Source: Palsa-504 sp963795795 (GTDB lineage: Bacteria > Actinomycetota > Actinomycetes > Streptosporangiales > Streptosporangiaceae). Taken from it: a stretch of DNA of 64,000 nucleotides. The DNA lies in NCBI GenBank assembly GCA_963795795.1, contig CAWCJS010000034.1, positions 62,001-126,000 on the forward strand, written 5' to 3'. Of this stretch, positions 49,261 through 57,387 are shown piece by piece. Positions within the stretch are counted from its first letter, which is position 1. Each line of letters starts with the position of its first letter. Made by a program: the position numbers and the translations under genes. The notes under the pieces were generated by a model, which had not been told where the DNA came from, did not search any database, and saw only the letters and a list, made by a program, of their open reading frames with translations.

Positions 49261-50360
49261 GAGCGGCGGCGGTTGAGCCGCCAGAAGCAGTAGCAGGCCA
49301 GGGCCAGGGCGAGGGCCAGGAACATCCCGGTCTCGGACCACTGCAGGGGCCAGTAGTGGCTGGCGGGCTGGTAGCTTTCGGCGACCCGGATCCCGTGGCT
49401 GGCCACGCAGTTGTTCACCGCGGCTGTGTCTGGACCCGACGTGTTACCTCGGTGCGAGCCCAAGGTGTTCGATACCACCTGCTCGCAGGCCGCGGGTATG
49501 GTGCTGACCCGCTGTCCGGCAGCGTTGACGCCTTCGCTGGAGATGATCCAGGCGCCGGGCTGGCCGGGGACGACGTGGGCGGTGACCGTCAGCCTGGGGG
49601 TGGCTTTGAGGCTGACGTTCGCTCCTGCGGCCGCGATCGTGGTGGTCGTCTGGCTGGTCGGGAAGAGGTTCGGGCGGATCCACAGCGGGGTGATGAACTG
49701 GACGGCGGCGAAGATGGCCAACGTGATGGCCATGGCGGGGATCGGGCGCCGGGCCAGCAGGCCGGTGGTGACGCCGAGCGCGAAGGCGAACGCGGCGTAG
49801 CCGAGCGGGGTGATGCCGTGGGTGGGGAAGACGAACCAGCCGAACCGGCCCTCGCTGAATATCGAAGAGCCGCCGCCGAGCCCGACGGCCTTGCCGATGG
49901 GGGCCGCCCACCAGGCCTGGATAAGGCTGAACGCCTCGGTCACGGCCATGGCGGCCGCCCCGGTCAGCGCGAGCTTGACCGTCAGCCACCGGGTCCGGGT
50001 GATGCTCTGGTTCCAGGTCAGCCGGAAGGTCCCGGCCTCCAGCTCGCGGGCGATCAGCGGGGCGCCCCAGAAGACGCCGGTGATCGCGGGTGCGATGAGG
50101 ATGATCAGGACGCCGACGAAATACACAATCGCGTAGGCACTGCCGGGGATGAGGAAGCCCCCTCCCCCGGAGGCCAGCTGATCAAGGAACTGGCTGGCCA
50201 GCCCGGCGCAGGCAGCGCCGTGGCAGGTGAGGAGCCCGCTGCTGTTGTACATGCCGGACAGGTCCGATTCGGTGGCGGCCAGCAGGATCGCGAACACGGC
50301 CAGCGCCGCGGCCGCGGTGATGGCCTGGGCTCGGAACTGGCGCCAGGTCAGCCAGATCAT
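49257..50360 (-). CDS. ABC transporter membrane protein (ABC-2 type)
   Basis: A 367-residue integral membrane protein with about six hydrophobic helices (for example ITAAAALAVFAILLAAT and VYFVGVLIILIAPAITGVFWG) and a large extracytoplasmic loop containing cysteines. The ELEAGTFRLTWNQSITRTRW segment is typical of ABC-2-type permeases of GntR-linked transporters. ATG 50360 overlaps the ATPase gene by 4 nt. It is the last gene of a GntR-ATPase-permease operon like Bacillus ytrA-type systems, which respond to cell-wall-active agents; the substrate is unknown. Confidence 0.88.
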   Translation of the reverse strand: MIWLTWRQFRAQAITAAAALAVFAILLAATESDLSGMYNSSGLLTCHGAACAGLASQFLDQLASGGGGFLIPGSAYAIVYFVGVLIILIAPAITGVFWGAPLIARELEAGTFRLTWNQSITRTRWLTVKLALTGAAAMAVTEAFSLIQAWWAAPIGKAVGLGGGSSIFSEGRFGWFVFPTHGITPLGYAAFAFALGVTTGLLARRPIPAMAITLAIFAAVQFITPLWIRPNLFPTSQTTTTIAAAGANVSLKATPRLTVTAHVVPGQPGAWIISSEGVNAAGQRVSTIPAACEQVVSNTLGSHRGNTSGPDTAAVNNCVASHGIRVAESYQPASHYWPLQWSETGMFLALALALACYCFWRLNRRRS

Positions 50361-51256
50361 TTCCGCACCTCCAGGTGGCGGTGGTTGCTGCGGGGAGCGG
50401 CTCCGGCAGCCTGCTTCATGTAGGCGAGCACCAGGTCTTCCAGGCCCACCTCGGAGACCGTCCAGGCCGGGTCGAGGACCGGCCCGCTGGTGCGGACCAG
50501 CAGCGTGGTCTGCACGTCGGTGTGGCTGGCGGAGATGACCTGCAGCTGGTCAGGCAAACAGGCTGGGTCGCGGCGCGGGCCGGACAGCAGGTGATGGCTG
50601 GCCAGCAGCTCGTCGACCGGCCCGGCGATCCGCACCCGCGAGTCCACCAGCACGATCACGTAGTCGCACGCCCGCTCCAGGTCGCTGATCAGGTGCGAGG
50701 ACAGCACGACGCTCACCTGCTGCTCAGCGACGGCTTCCATCAGGTCCTGGAGGAACTCCCGCCGCGCCAGGGGGTCGAGGCTGGCCACCGGCTCGTCCAG
50801 GATCAGCAGCTCCGGCCGTTTCGCGACGGCCAGGGTGAGCGCGAGCTGGGCGCGCTGCCCGCCAGATAGCGTCCCGGCCTTCTGCTTGAGGTCCAGGCCC
50901 AGCCGCCCGACCCGGTCGCGAGCCAGTTCCGCGTCCCACGCCGGGTTGAGGTGCGCGCCCAGCCGCAGGTGGTCGGCGACGGAAAGCCCGGCATAGACCG
51001 GCGGGTCCTGAGCCAGGTACCCGACCCGGGCCAGCTGGGCCGGGCCGGCCGCGGGCCGCTCGCCGAGCACCTCGATGGTGCCCGCGGTCGGCGCCAGCAT
51101 CCCGGTGGCCAGGTCGATCAGCGTCGTCTTCCCGGCCCCGTTCGGACCAACCAGGCCGACGACGTGCCCGGCCGGGATGGACAGCGTGCAGCCGGCCAGC
51201 GCCCACTTCTGCCGGTACCGCTTGCCGAGCCCCTCGGTTTCGATGACGGCGGTCAC
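50357..51256 (-). CDS. ABC transporter ATP-binding protein
   Basis: A 299-residue ATPase: Walker A GPNGAGKTT, Q-loop YLAQDPP, signature LSGGQRAQL, Walker B LLILDEPVASLDP and H-loop SSHLISD. The C-terminal 70 or so residues form an extra domain. It starts at GTG/ATG 51256, overlapping the GntR gene by 4 nt and the permease by 4 nt. Part of this gene (GMLAPTAGTIEVLGERP region) has a decayed copy at 51728-51800. Confidence 0.93.
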   Translation of the reverse strand: MTAVIETEGLGKRYRQKWALAGCTLSIPAGHVVGLVGPNGAGKTTLIDLATGMLAPTAGTIEVLGERPAAGPAQLARVGYLAQDPPVYAGLSVADHLRLGAHLNPAWDAELARDRVGRLGLDLKQKAGTLSGGQRAQLALTLAVAKRPELLILDEPVASLDPLARREFLQDLMEAVAEQQVSVVLSSHLISDLERACDYVIVLVDSRVRIAGPVDELLASHHLLSGPRRDPACLPDQLQVISASHTDVQTTLLVRTSGPVLDPAWTVSEVGLEDLVLAYMKQAAGAAPRSNHRHLEVRK

Positions 51257-51645
51257 GCTATGTTCTCCTCACTCGCGGACCGGAACGTGCTGGCGAACAG
51301 GGCCTCGATGGACTCGTCGTCCAGCCCGGCGCGGCGCGCTTCGGCCAGCCACCGCTGCAACTCGCGGCGCAGCGGCCCGTGCGCGGCCAGCGAGCCGCCT
51401 CCCAGCGTCCCGGTCACGAATGTCCCGATCCCGGGCCGGGCCGCCACCAGCCCCTCGTATTCCAGTTCCCGGTAGGCCTTGAGCACCGTGTTCGGGTTGA
51501 TCGCCAGGCCCGCCACCACGTCCTTGACCTTGGGCAGCTGGTCGCCCCGGTGTAGCAGGCCCAGCCGCAGCGCCTGCCGGACCTGGTGGATCAGCTGCAT
51601 GTACGGCGCGACGCCGGACCGGCCATCCAGATGGAACTCGATCAC
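51253..51645 (-). CDS. GntR-family (YtrA subfamily) regulator
   Basis: A 130-residue YtrA-type regulator: N-terminal winged helix-turn-helix (APYMQLIHQVRQALRLGLLHRGDQLPKVKDVVAGLAINPNTVLKAYRELEYEGLV is split across it) and a short C-terminal helical tail (about 85-125) for dimerisation without a big ligand domain. GTG 51645 has AAGGAG 5 nt upstream. It heads the GntR-ATPase-permease operon with 4-nt overlaps, and its promoter region carries palindromes for autoregulation. Confidence 0.92.
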   Translation of the reverse strand: MIEFHLDGRSGVAPYMQLIHQVRQALRLGLLHRGDQLPKVKDVVAGLAINPNTVLKAYRELEYEGLVAARPGIGTFVTGTLGGGSLAAHGPLRRELQRWLAEARRAGLDDESIEALFASTFRSASEENIA

Positions 51646-51672
51646 CGCGACTCCTTGCAGACCTCTATTTAT

Positions 51673-51716
51673 CTAGGTACCTAGCACTATACGTACATGG
51701 CTAGATAGTCTGTCAA
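51673..51716 (-). promoter_or_regulatory. Promoter and operators of the YtrA-type operon
   Basis: On the minus strand TTGACA (51711-51716) and TATAGT (51686-51691) flank a 19-nt spacer. The palindrome CTAGGTACCTAG (51673-51684) sits just downstream of the -10, and TATCTAG/CTAGATA form a wider inverted repeat (51670-51676 and 51701-51707) spanning the -10. This is a typical autorepression layout. Confidence 0.75.
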
Positions 51717-51727
51717 GAAATCACACG

Positions 51728-51800
51728 ATGGGGATGCTGGCGCCTACCACAGGCGCGATCGAGGTGCTCGGCGCCCGGCCCGGTTCCGGGTCGGGCGCAC
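51728..51800 (+). pseudogene. Fragment of an ABC transporter ATPase gene
   Basis: The plus strand encodes GMLAPTTGAIEVLGARPGSG, which matches GMLAPTAGTIEVLGERPAAG of the ATPase at 50357-51256 (about 80% base identity over about 50 bp), in opposite orientation to that gene. It has no start, no Walker motifs and no downstream continuation, so it is a small relic between the mdh stop and the YtrA operon promoter. Confidence 0.7.
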
Positions 51801-51803
51801 CCG

Positions 51804-52760
51804 CTACAGGCTGGCTACGTCGGCTTGCTTGGCGCGGACGGCCTCGGCGGCGGTGCGCAGGTCGGCCAGCTCGGCTTCGGTCAGGTCGCGCTCGACCACG
51901 CGGCGGACGCCGACCGCGCCGATCTCGGCCTCCACGCCCAGGTACACGCCGGAGATGCCGTACTGCCCGTCCACCCACGCGCAGACCGGCAGGACCTCGC
52001 CCGTGTCCAGCGCGACCGCGCGCGCCATCCAGGCCGCCGCCGCCGACGGCGCGTAGTACGCCGAGCCGGTCTTGAGCAGCGCGACGATCTCGCCGCCGCC
52101 GTTCCTGGTCCGGGTGACGAGCGCCTCGATCTCGTCGGCGGGCAGCAGCCCGGACAGCGGCTGGCCGTCCACCGTGCAGGCCGAGGGCACCGGGACCATC
52201 GTGTCGCCGTGCGAGCCCAGCGTCAGCGTCCGGACCGAGCCGACCGGGACGCCGAGCTTCTCGGCCACGAAGTAGCTGAACCTGGCCGTGTCGAGCATGC
52301 CCGCCTGCCCCATGACCCGGTGCCTGGGGAACCCGGAGACCTTGGCGGACAGCGCGGTCATCTCGTCCAGCGGGTTCGACACCACGATCAGCACCGCGTC
52401 GGGCGCGTACTTGGCGACGTTCTCCACCACGTTCCTGACGATCTTGGCGTTGACCTCGATCAGGTCCATCCGGCTCATCCCGGGCTTACGCGGCAGCCCC
52501 GCGGTGACGATGACGATGCCCGAGCCGGCGATCGCCTCGTAGCCCTCGCCGTCGGCGCCCGTGCTCTGGCCGGTCACCTTGGTCTCGAACCCCTCGACCG
52601 GGCGCGACTGGTTCAGGTCCAGGGCCAGCCCCTCGGGCCTGCCCTCGATGATGTCGGTGAGCACCACCTCGTCGAAGATGTCGTACTCGGCGAGCCGCTG
52701 CGCGGTCGTCGAGCCGTAGAACCCGGCGCCGACGACGGTTACCTTGCCCTCACGTGCCAT
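51804..52760 (-). CDS. mdh: Malate dehydrogenase, LDH-like type
   Basis: NAD-dependent malate/oxaloacetate interconversion in the TCA cycle. The 318-residue protein has the NAD motif VVGAGFYGSTTAQRLAE, substrate loop GLPRKPGMSRMDL with the catalytic arginines, SNPLDEMT, and LGSHGDTMVP with the catalytic histidine. The arginine-containing loop (PRKPGM) indicates malate rather than lactate specificity. ATG 52760 has AAGGAG 9 nt upstream. icd lies 97 bp upstream on the same strand. Confidence 0.95.
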   Translation of the reverse strand: MAREGKVTVVGAGFYGSTTAQRLAEYDIFDEVVLTDIIEGRPEGLALDLNQSRPVEGFETKVTGQSTGADGEGYEAIAGSGIVIVTAGLPRKPGMSRMDLIEVNAKIVRNVVENVAKYAPDAVLIVVSNPLDEMTALSAKVSGFPRHRVMGQAGMLDTARFSYFVAEKLGVPVGSVRTLTLGSHGDTMVPVPSACTVDGQPLSGLLPADEIEALVTRTRNGGGEIVALLKTGSAYYAPSAAAAWMARAVALDTGEVLPVCAWVDGQYGISGVYLGVEAEIGAVGVRRVVERDLTEAELADLRTAAEAVRAKQADVASL

Positions 52761-52857
52761 TGCGCGGAACTCCTTGTCCGTGGGTCCACTGTCCACTCAT
52801 CCTCGAAGGCGGCGCGGGGGTGAGGCGAGCGGCGTTCGGGATAATGGGTTTTGAATT

Positions 52858-54075
52858 TTACGAGTTCATCGCCCTGCGCAGGTTAACGTCGAGCGCGCTG
52901 AGGAACTCGTTGGTCGTCAGGAACGGGGTGTCCCGCCCCACGAGCAGGGCCAGGTCCTTGGTCATCGCGCCGCCCTCGATCGTGCGGACGCAGACGTCCT
53001 CCAGGGTGCGGGCGAACGCGCTCACGTCGGGGGTCCCGTCGAGCTTGCCGCGGTGCTCGAGGCCGCGGGTCCAGGCGAAGATCGACGCGACCGGGTTGGT
53101 CGAGGTCGGCAGCCCCTGCTGGTACTGGCGGTAGTGCCGGGTCACGGTGCCGTGTGCGGCCTCCGCCTCGATCGTGCGGCCGTCCGGGGTCATCAGCACG
53201 CTAGTCATCAGGCCGAGCGAGCCGTAGCCCTGCGCCACCATATCGGACTCCACGTCGCCGTCGTAGTTCTTGGTGGCCCAGACGAAGCCGCCCTCCCACT
53301 TGAGCATCTGGGCGACCATGTCGTCGATCAGCCGGTGCTCGTAGGTGATCCCCGCCGCCTCGAACTCGGCCTTGAACTCCGCCTCGAAGACCTCGGCGAA
53401 CAGGTCCTTGAACCGGCCGTCGTAGGCCTTCAGGATCGTGTTCTTGGTCGACAGGTAGAGCGGGTACCGCCGGTTGAGCGCGTAGCGCATCGTGGCCCGG
53501 GCGAAGTCGCGGATCGAGTCGTCGTAGTTGTACATGGCCATCGCCACGCCGCCACCGTGGAATCGGGCGACCTCGAACTCGATGGGCTGGCCCTCGTGGT
53601 CCGGCACGTAGGAGATCGTCACCGTACCCGGGCCCGGCACCACGAAGTCGGTGGCCTTGTACTGATCGCCGTGCGCGTGCCTGCCGATGATGATCGGCTT
53701 GGTCCAGCTCGGCACCAGGCGGGGGATGCTGGAGATCACGATCGGCTCGCGGAAGATGACCCCGCCCAGGATGTTGCGGATCGTGCCGTTCGGCGAGCGC
53801 CACATCTTCTTGAGGCCGAACTCGGCCACCCGGGCCTCGTCCGGCGTGATCGTCGCGCACTTCACCCCGACGCCGTGGCGCTGGATGGCGTGCGCCGCGT
53901 CGACCGTCACCTGGTCATCGGTGGCGTCGCGGTGCTGGACGGACAGGTCGTAATAGTCCAGCTCGATGTCCAGGTAGGGCAGGATCAGCTGGTCCTTGAT
54001 GTCCTGCCAGATGATCCGCGTCATCTCGTCCCCGTCGAGGTCCACGACGGGGTTCGCTACCTTGATCTTGGCCAT
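52858..54075 (-). CDS. icd: NADP-dependent isocitrate dehydrogenase, homodimeric
   Basis: Oxidative decarboxylation of isocitrate to 2-oxoglutarate with NADPH formation. The 405-residue enzyme belongs to the homodimeric eukaryotic-like subfamily: MDGDEMTRIIW-type N-terminus (VDLDGDEMTRIIWQ), SPNGTIRNILGG, GRHAHGDQYKATDF and DDMVAQMLKWEGGFVWATKNYDGDV, with the metal-binding aspartates, and AHGTVTRHYR near the C-terminus. It precedes mdh, forming a TCA pair. Confidence 0.97.
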   Translation of the reverse strand: MAKIKVANPVVDLDGDEMTRIIWQDIKDQLILPYLDIELDYYDLSVQHRDATDDQVTVDAAHAIQRHGVGVKCATITPDEARVAEFGLKKMWRSPNGTIRNILGGVIFREPIVISSIPRLVPSWTKPIIIGRHAHGDQYKATDFVVPGPGTVTISYVPDHEGQPIEFEVARFHGGGVAMAMYNYDDSIRDFARATMRYALNRRYPLYLSTKNTILKAYDGRFKDLFAEVFEAEFKAEFEAAGITYEHRLIDDMVAQMLKWEGGFVWATKNYDGDVESDMVAQGYGSLGLMTSVLMTPDGRTIEAEAAHGTVTRHYRQYQQGLPTSTNPVASIFAWTRGLEHRGKLDGTPDVSAFARTLEDVCVRTIEGGAMTKDLALLVGRDTPFLTTNEFLSALDVNLRRAMNS

Positions 54076-54176
54076 GGCTCCGTAGTTCCCTTCATCGGCA
54101 CCCGCTCGGGGCGGGACGCGTGGCGATCGTGGCCGGCCTTGTTTTTGGCTGGCCTTGTTTTGGCTTCATGTCGGCT

Positions 54177-54635
54177 TCACGGCAGGGCCAGCCCGAGGGC
54201 GAGCACCCCGGCGCCGAGCACCGTGAACGCCACCACGTCGGAGGCCTTCCACCGCGAGGACAGCAGGTCGGCGTAGCGCGACGGGAGCAGCAGCCGGGCC
54301 ACCGCGGCCGCGAGCAGGGCGCCTCCCACCACGCTCGTGCCCAGTCCCGCGTACTTCGATCCCTGCCAGGTGACGAACAGCCCGACGGCGACCCCGGCGA
54401 GCACGATCAGGTAGGGCAGCCAGCTCGCGGGCCCCTTCGCGGGGGTTTCCGGATCGCCGGCGGAGTCCCTGGTGTTCTTGGCGGCCCTGGGGTTCCTGGG
54501 GTTCCTGGGGTTCCTGACACGGGCGCGGTGGCCGGGCGGCGTACCGGGGCGCCGGGGGAAGCCCTGGTGGTGGACGGGTGGCGGCGCGCCCGCCAGTCCG
54601 CCTTCAGAGCCAGCATTCGCCGGCCTATTCGCCAT
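54177..54635 (-). CDS. DUF3017 membrane protein
   Basis: Function unknown. The 152-residue protein has a long Pro/Arg-rich cytoplasmic head (about 1-65, with RNPRNPRNPR), then three hydrophobic helices: LPYLIVLAGVAVGLFVTW, VVGGALLAAAVARLLLP and VVAFTVLGAGVLALGLALP. The arrangement PYLIVLAGVAVGL...LLLPSRYADLLSSR agrees with DUF3017, an actinobacterial family often found near folD, mdh and icd, as here next to icd. It probably shares an operon with icd, 101 bp downstream. Confidence 0.8.
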   Translation of the reverse strand: MANRPANAGSEGGLAGAPPPVHHQGFPRRPGTPPGHRARVRNPRNPRNPRAAKNTRDSAGDPETPAKGPASWLPYLIVLAGVAVGLFVTWQGSKYAGLGTSVVGGALLAAAVARLLLPSRYADLLSSRWKASDVVAFTVLGAGVLALGLALP

Positions 54636-54823
54636 GCACGTGCCTCCCGGCTGTCCGCTCGGAAGTTTACCGGGGCCGGGCGCTGCCCGGAGCGACGGAG
54701 GGCACGGACGGCGCTACCTCAATTACGGGCCCAATTAAGGGTCAGAAGGTTGACAAAAGATGACACGCAAGGTGACCGGATGGTGAGATATCCGTATCGG
54801 TTCCGATAGCCAGGAGGCTCCTT

Positions 54824-55519
54824 GTGGATACACCGTTCCTCCGCATCGAGGACAGCGGCGAGGTGGTCTCGCTGCGCGGAGAAGTGACGACCGTCGGCCG
54901 CGGCCGGGGCGTCGACATCCGCCTCGAGGATCCGAGCGTCTCGCGGCTGCACGCCGAGCTCGTCCGCCGCGGCCCCTACGTGTACGTGGTCGACCTGGGT
55001 TTATCACGCAACGGGACCCGCGTGAACGGGCGGCCCGTCGCCCGTAGGGTCCTGGACGACGGCGACGTCCTGAGCTTCGGCGCCGCCCGGTGCCGGGTCG
55101 GGGGGCTGGCGCGGGAGGACCTTGGCGCCGAGGCCGAGCTGCGCCGCCCGGCCGCCCCCGAGCTCACCCGCCGCGAGCTCGACGTGCTCAACTCGCTGTG
55201 TCAGCCTGCCCTGTCGGACGAGGCGTTCGCCCTGCCCGCCACCGCCCACCAGATTGCCGTGGACCTGGTGGTGACCGAGGCGGCGGTCAAGCAGCACCTG
55301 CTGCGGCTCTACCAGAAGTTCCGGATTCCCGAGGGCCCCAACCGGCGGACCAGGCTGGCCAACGAGGTCGTCGCGCTCGGGCTGGTCCGCCCGATGCCCC
55401 CGGCGTCGGGCTCGGGGTCGGGGCCGGGTTCGGCTTCGGCCCCGGGCGACTCCGGCGACCCGTTAGCCGTGACCGTGCTTGAGCAGCCAGTGCGTCGCGG
55501 ACGAGAACAGCCCGTGTAG
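54824..55519 (+). CDS. FHA-domain protein with C-terminal helix-turn-helix
   Basis: A 231-residue cytoplasmic protein. The FHA domain (about 1-92) has GRGRGVDIRLEDPSVSRLHAEL and LSRNGTRVNG, keeping the phosphothreonine-binding Arg, Ser, His and Asn. A second domain (about 108-190, LTRRELDVLNSLCQP, ATAHQIAVDLVVTEAAVKQHLLRLYQKF) looks like a LuxR-type or sigma-like helix-turn-helix. The tail is Gly/Ser/Pro-rich. GTG 54824 has AGGAGG 6 nt upstream. It is convergent with the Ser/Thr kinase gene, whose product is a natural candidate for its phosphopeptide ligand. The 3' end overlaps the membrane domain gene on the other strand by 57 nt. Confidence 0.9.
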   Translation: MDTPFLRIEDSGEVVSLRGEVTTVGRGRGVDIRLEDPSVSRLHAELVRRGPYVYVVDLGLSRNGTRVNGRPVARRVLDDGDVLSFGAARCRVGGLAREDLGAEAELRRPAAPELTRRELDVLNSLCQPALSDEAFALPATAHQIAVDLVVTEAAVKQHLLRLYQKFRIPEGPNRRTRLANEVVALGLVRPMPPASGSGSGPGSASAPGDSGDPLAVTVLEQPVRRGREQPV

Positions 55520-57296
55520 CGCCGGCAGGTGCGGGGTGGCCAGCGGCCAGTAGTCCGGGGCCTGCGACGCCGCCAGCAGCGCGATCGCGACGGCCAGGCC
55601 CCAGGCCGCCACGGCGATGACGACCGAGGACAGCGTTCCGCGGGAAACGGCCGCCGCCATCCGGTTGAGCTGCCTGCGCGGCCGGCCGGAGCCGGGGCCG
55701 ACGGCGTACCAGGCGACCATCGCCCCCGCCGCGTACGCGCCCGCGCGCGGCAGGGTCAGGTGGTGGTGCGTGAGGAGGATCGCGGCGGCGTAGACGGCCA
55801 CGCCCGCGGCGAAGGCGAGGGGCGCCATAAGGAGTTCGGTCAGCAGGGCTCTGGCCACGGTCCACGGGGCGGTGGCTATCACGACCAGCGGGTCGATGGC
55901 CCGGGGACCGCGGACCGACCGGCGCACCGCCAGCGCGCTCTGGGCCCGGTCGGCCGCCCGGAGCAGGGTGATCCCGGCCAGCGCGACGATCAAGCCGGCC
56001 ACGGGCAGCAGGACCGCCAGCGCCACCCCGGCGATCAGGACGGCCAGGCCCGCCAGCATGGGGCTGCCACGGCCGGTGGCGCGCAGCGGGTCGCCGGGGA
56101 ACGGGCCGGGCTGGGCGCCTGCGGGGCCCGCGGCCCAGGCCTTGGGCTTGGGCTTGGGCTTGGCGGGCGGACGGCGGGGCTGGGATCCGGGCGGACGGAG
56201 CCCACCCGGGCGGGACGGCGGAGCCGTTGGCGCCGCTGGCCGGGGCCGGGGCCTGGGCCGGGGCTTGGGTCGACGGACGGGGCGCGGGCCTCGCCGGGGC
56301 GTACGCGACCGGGGGCAGCAGGTCGGCGACGTCCCTGGCCGCCTGCCTGGGTGCCGGGTACGGGCGCACGGGCACCGGTGCGGGCCCGTGGGCGATGGCG
56401 GCAGGCGGGGCCGCCGGGGCGGCGATGACCGGGCCGGGCGGGAGCATGGTGTGCGTCGGGGGGAAGGCGGCGGCGGGCGCCCTGGTGAAGTCCAGGTTGC
56501 CCGACTGTGCGCTCAGCCAGGTGGCCGCGGGCCGGCGGGCCGGGTCCTTGTCCAGCGCCGCGGACACCAGCGGGAGCAGGGCCGCGGGGACGCCATCGAG
56601 GTCCGGCTGCCCGGAGACGATGCGGAAGAAGATCTGCTCGTAGGATTCGCCCGGGTACGGCGTGCGCCCGGTGGCCGCGAACGCCATCGTCGCGCCCCAG
56701 GAGTGCACGTCCGAGGCGGGGCTGCTCGGCCGTCCCTCGATGACCTCGGGGGCCAGGTACCCCGGGGTCCCCATGACCAGGCCGGTCTGGGTCAGCCGGG
56801 TGGCGTCACCGGCCTGGGCGATGCCGAAGTCGATCACCACGGGCCGGTCCTCGGCCAGCATCACGTTGCCCGGCTTGAGGTCGCGGTGGACCACGCCCGC
56901 CGCGTGGATCGCCGCCAGCGCCTCCGCCGTCCCGTAGGCCAGCCTGCGCAGGCCCTGGCTGGACAGCCGCCCGCGCTCGCGCACCATCTGGTCCAGCGTC
57001 GGCCCGGCCACGTACCGCGTGACGATATAGGGGAACTCCCCGGTCAAGTCGGCGTCGAGCACCTCGGCCACGAACGGGCTGCGGACCCGGCGCATGGTGT
57101 CGACCTCGCGGGCCAGGCGGCGGCGGGCGTTGGTGTCATCGGCGCCCAGCACCTTGTCGGCGGCCAGGACCTTGATGGCGACCTGCTGGCCCTCCGGATC
57201 CAGGGCAAGGTGCACGACCCCCATGCCGCCTTCCCCTAGGCGGTCCTGAAGGCGATACGGGCCGAGACTCGCCGGGAGTCGTTCCGTCGCAGGCAT
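55287..57296 (-). CDS. Serine/threonine protein kinase (frame disrupted in its linker)
   Basis: A Hanks-type kinase domain at about 1-265: GEGGMGVV (Gly-rich loop), VAIKVL with Lys about 42, HRDLKPGN, VIDFGIAQ and GYLAPEV. A Pro/Ala-rich linker follows (about 275-395). ATG 57296 starts MPATERLPASLGPYRL. In this frame the reading continues to 55287, but past about 56170 it is shadow sequence antisense to the FHA gene. The true continuation is in the next frame: PPAKPKPKPKAWAAGP followed by the membrane domain at 55463-56059. So a one-base indel in the linker (about 56170-56330) splits a kinase-plus-membrane protein of about 630 residues. It is divergent from the 57.4-kb gene and convergent with the FHA-HTH gene. 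Confidence 0.85.
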   Translation of the reverse strand: MPATERLPASLGPYRLQDRLGEGGMGVVHLALDPEGQQVAIKVLAADKVLGADDTNARRRLAREVDTMRRVRSPFVAEVLDADLTGEFPYIVTRYVAGPTLDQMVRERGRLSSQGLRRLAYGTAEALAAIHAAGVVHRDLKPGNVMLAEDRPVVIDFGIAQAGDATRLTQTGLVMGTPGYLAPEVIEGRPSSPASDVHSWGATMAFAATGRTPYPGESYEQIFFRIVSGQPDLDGVPAALLPLVSAALDKDPARRPAATWLSAQSGNLDFTRAPAAAFPPTHTMLPPGPVIAAPAAPPAAIAHGPAPVPVRPYPAPRQAARDVADLLPPVAYAPARPAPRPSTQAPAQAPAPASGANGSAVPPGWAPSARIPAPPSARQAQAQAQGLGRGPRRRPARPVPRRPAARHRPWQPHAGGPGRPDRRGGAGGPAARGRLDRRAGRDHPAPGGRPGPERAGGAPVGPRSPGHRPAGRDSHRPVDRGQSPADRTPYGAPRLRRGRGRLRRRDPPHAPPPDPAARGRVRGGGDGRLVRRRPRLRPAAQAAQPDGGGRFPRNAVLGRHRRGGLGPGRRDRAAGGVAGPGLLAAGHPAPAGATRAVLVRDALAAQARSRLTGRRSRPGPKPNPAPTPSPTPGASGGPARARRPRWPAWSAGWGPRESGTSGRAAAGAA
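55463..56059 (-). CDS. Membrane domain, C-terminal part of the adjacent Ser/Thr kinase
   Basis: A 198-residue hydrophobic frame (from ATG 56059: MLAGLAVLIAGVALAVLLPVAG) with five or six predicted helices and a C-terminal WLLKHGHG tail. There is no Shine-Dalgarno before the ATG, and the same frame extends upstream without a stop through GDPLRATGRGSP and KPKPKPKAW, which reads as natural kinase linker. It is therefore best seen as the C-terminal membrane region of the kinase encoded at 57296 downwards, separated by a +1 frameshift. If it is a separate protein it would be an unknown membrane protein. Confidence 0.65.
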   Translation of the reverse strand: MLAGLAVLIAGVALAVLLPVAGLIVALAGITLLRAADRAQSALAVRRSVRGPRAIDPLVVIATAPWTVARALLTELLMAPLAFAAGVAVYAAAILLTHHHLTLPRAGAYAAGAMVAWYAVGPGSGRPRRQLNRMAAAVSRGTLSSVVIAVAAWGLAVAIALLAASQAPDYWPLATPHLPALHGLFSSATHWLLKHGHG

Positions 57297-57328
57297 CGCG
57301 GAATCCAGGGTACGAAACCGATGCAACC

Positions 57329-57358
57329 TTGGGGACACGGCTTCGGCCCCAATAGAAT
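57329..57358 (+). promoter_or_regulatory. Promoter of the 57.4-kb gene
   Basis: TTGGGG (57329-57334), an 18-nt spacer and TAGAAT (57353-57358), a near-consensus -10. It directs transcription toward the gene at 57388 and is divergent from the kinase gene. Confidence 0.55.
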
Positions 57359-57387
57359 CACGGCATCGCTACCTGTGGGGCTAACCG

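Noticed and set aside
56110..56170. Short CTTGGG repeats as a microsatellite element
   Set aside because: They encode the KPKPKPK part of the kinase linker; the size is small and not remarkable on its own, though such a run could favour indels.
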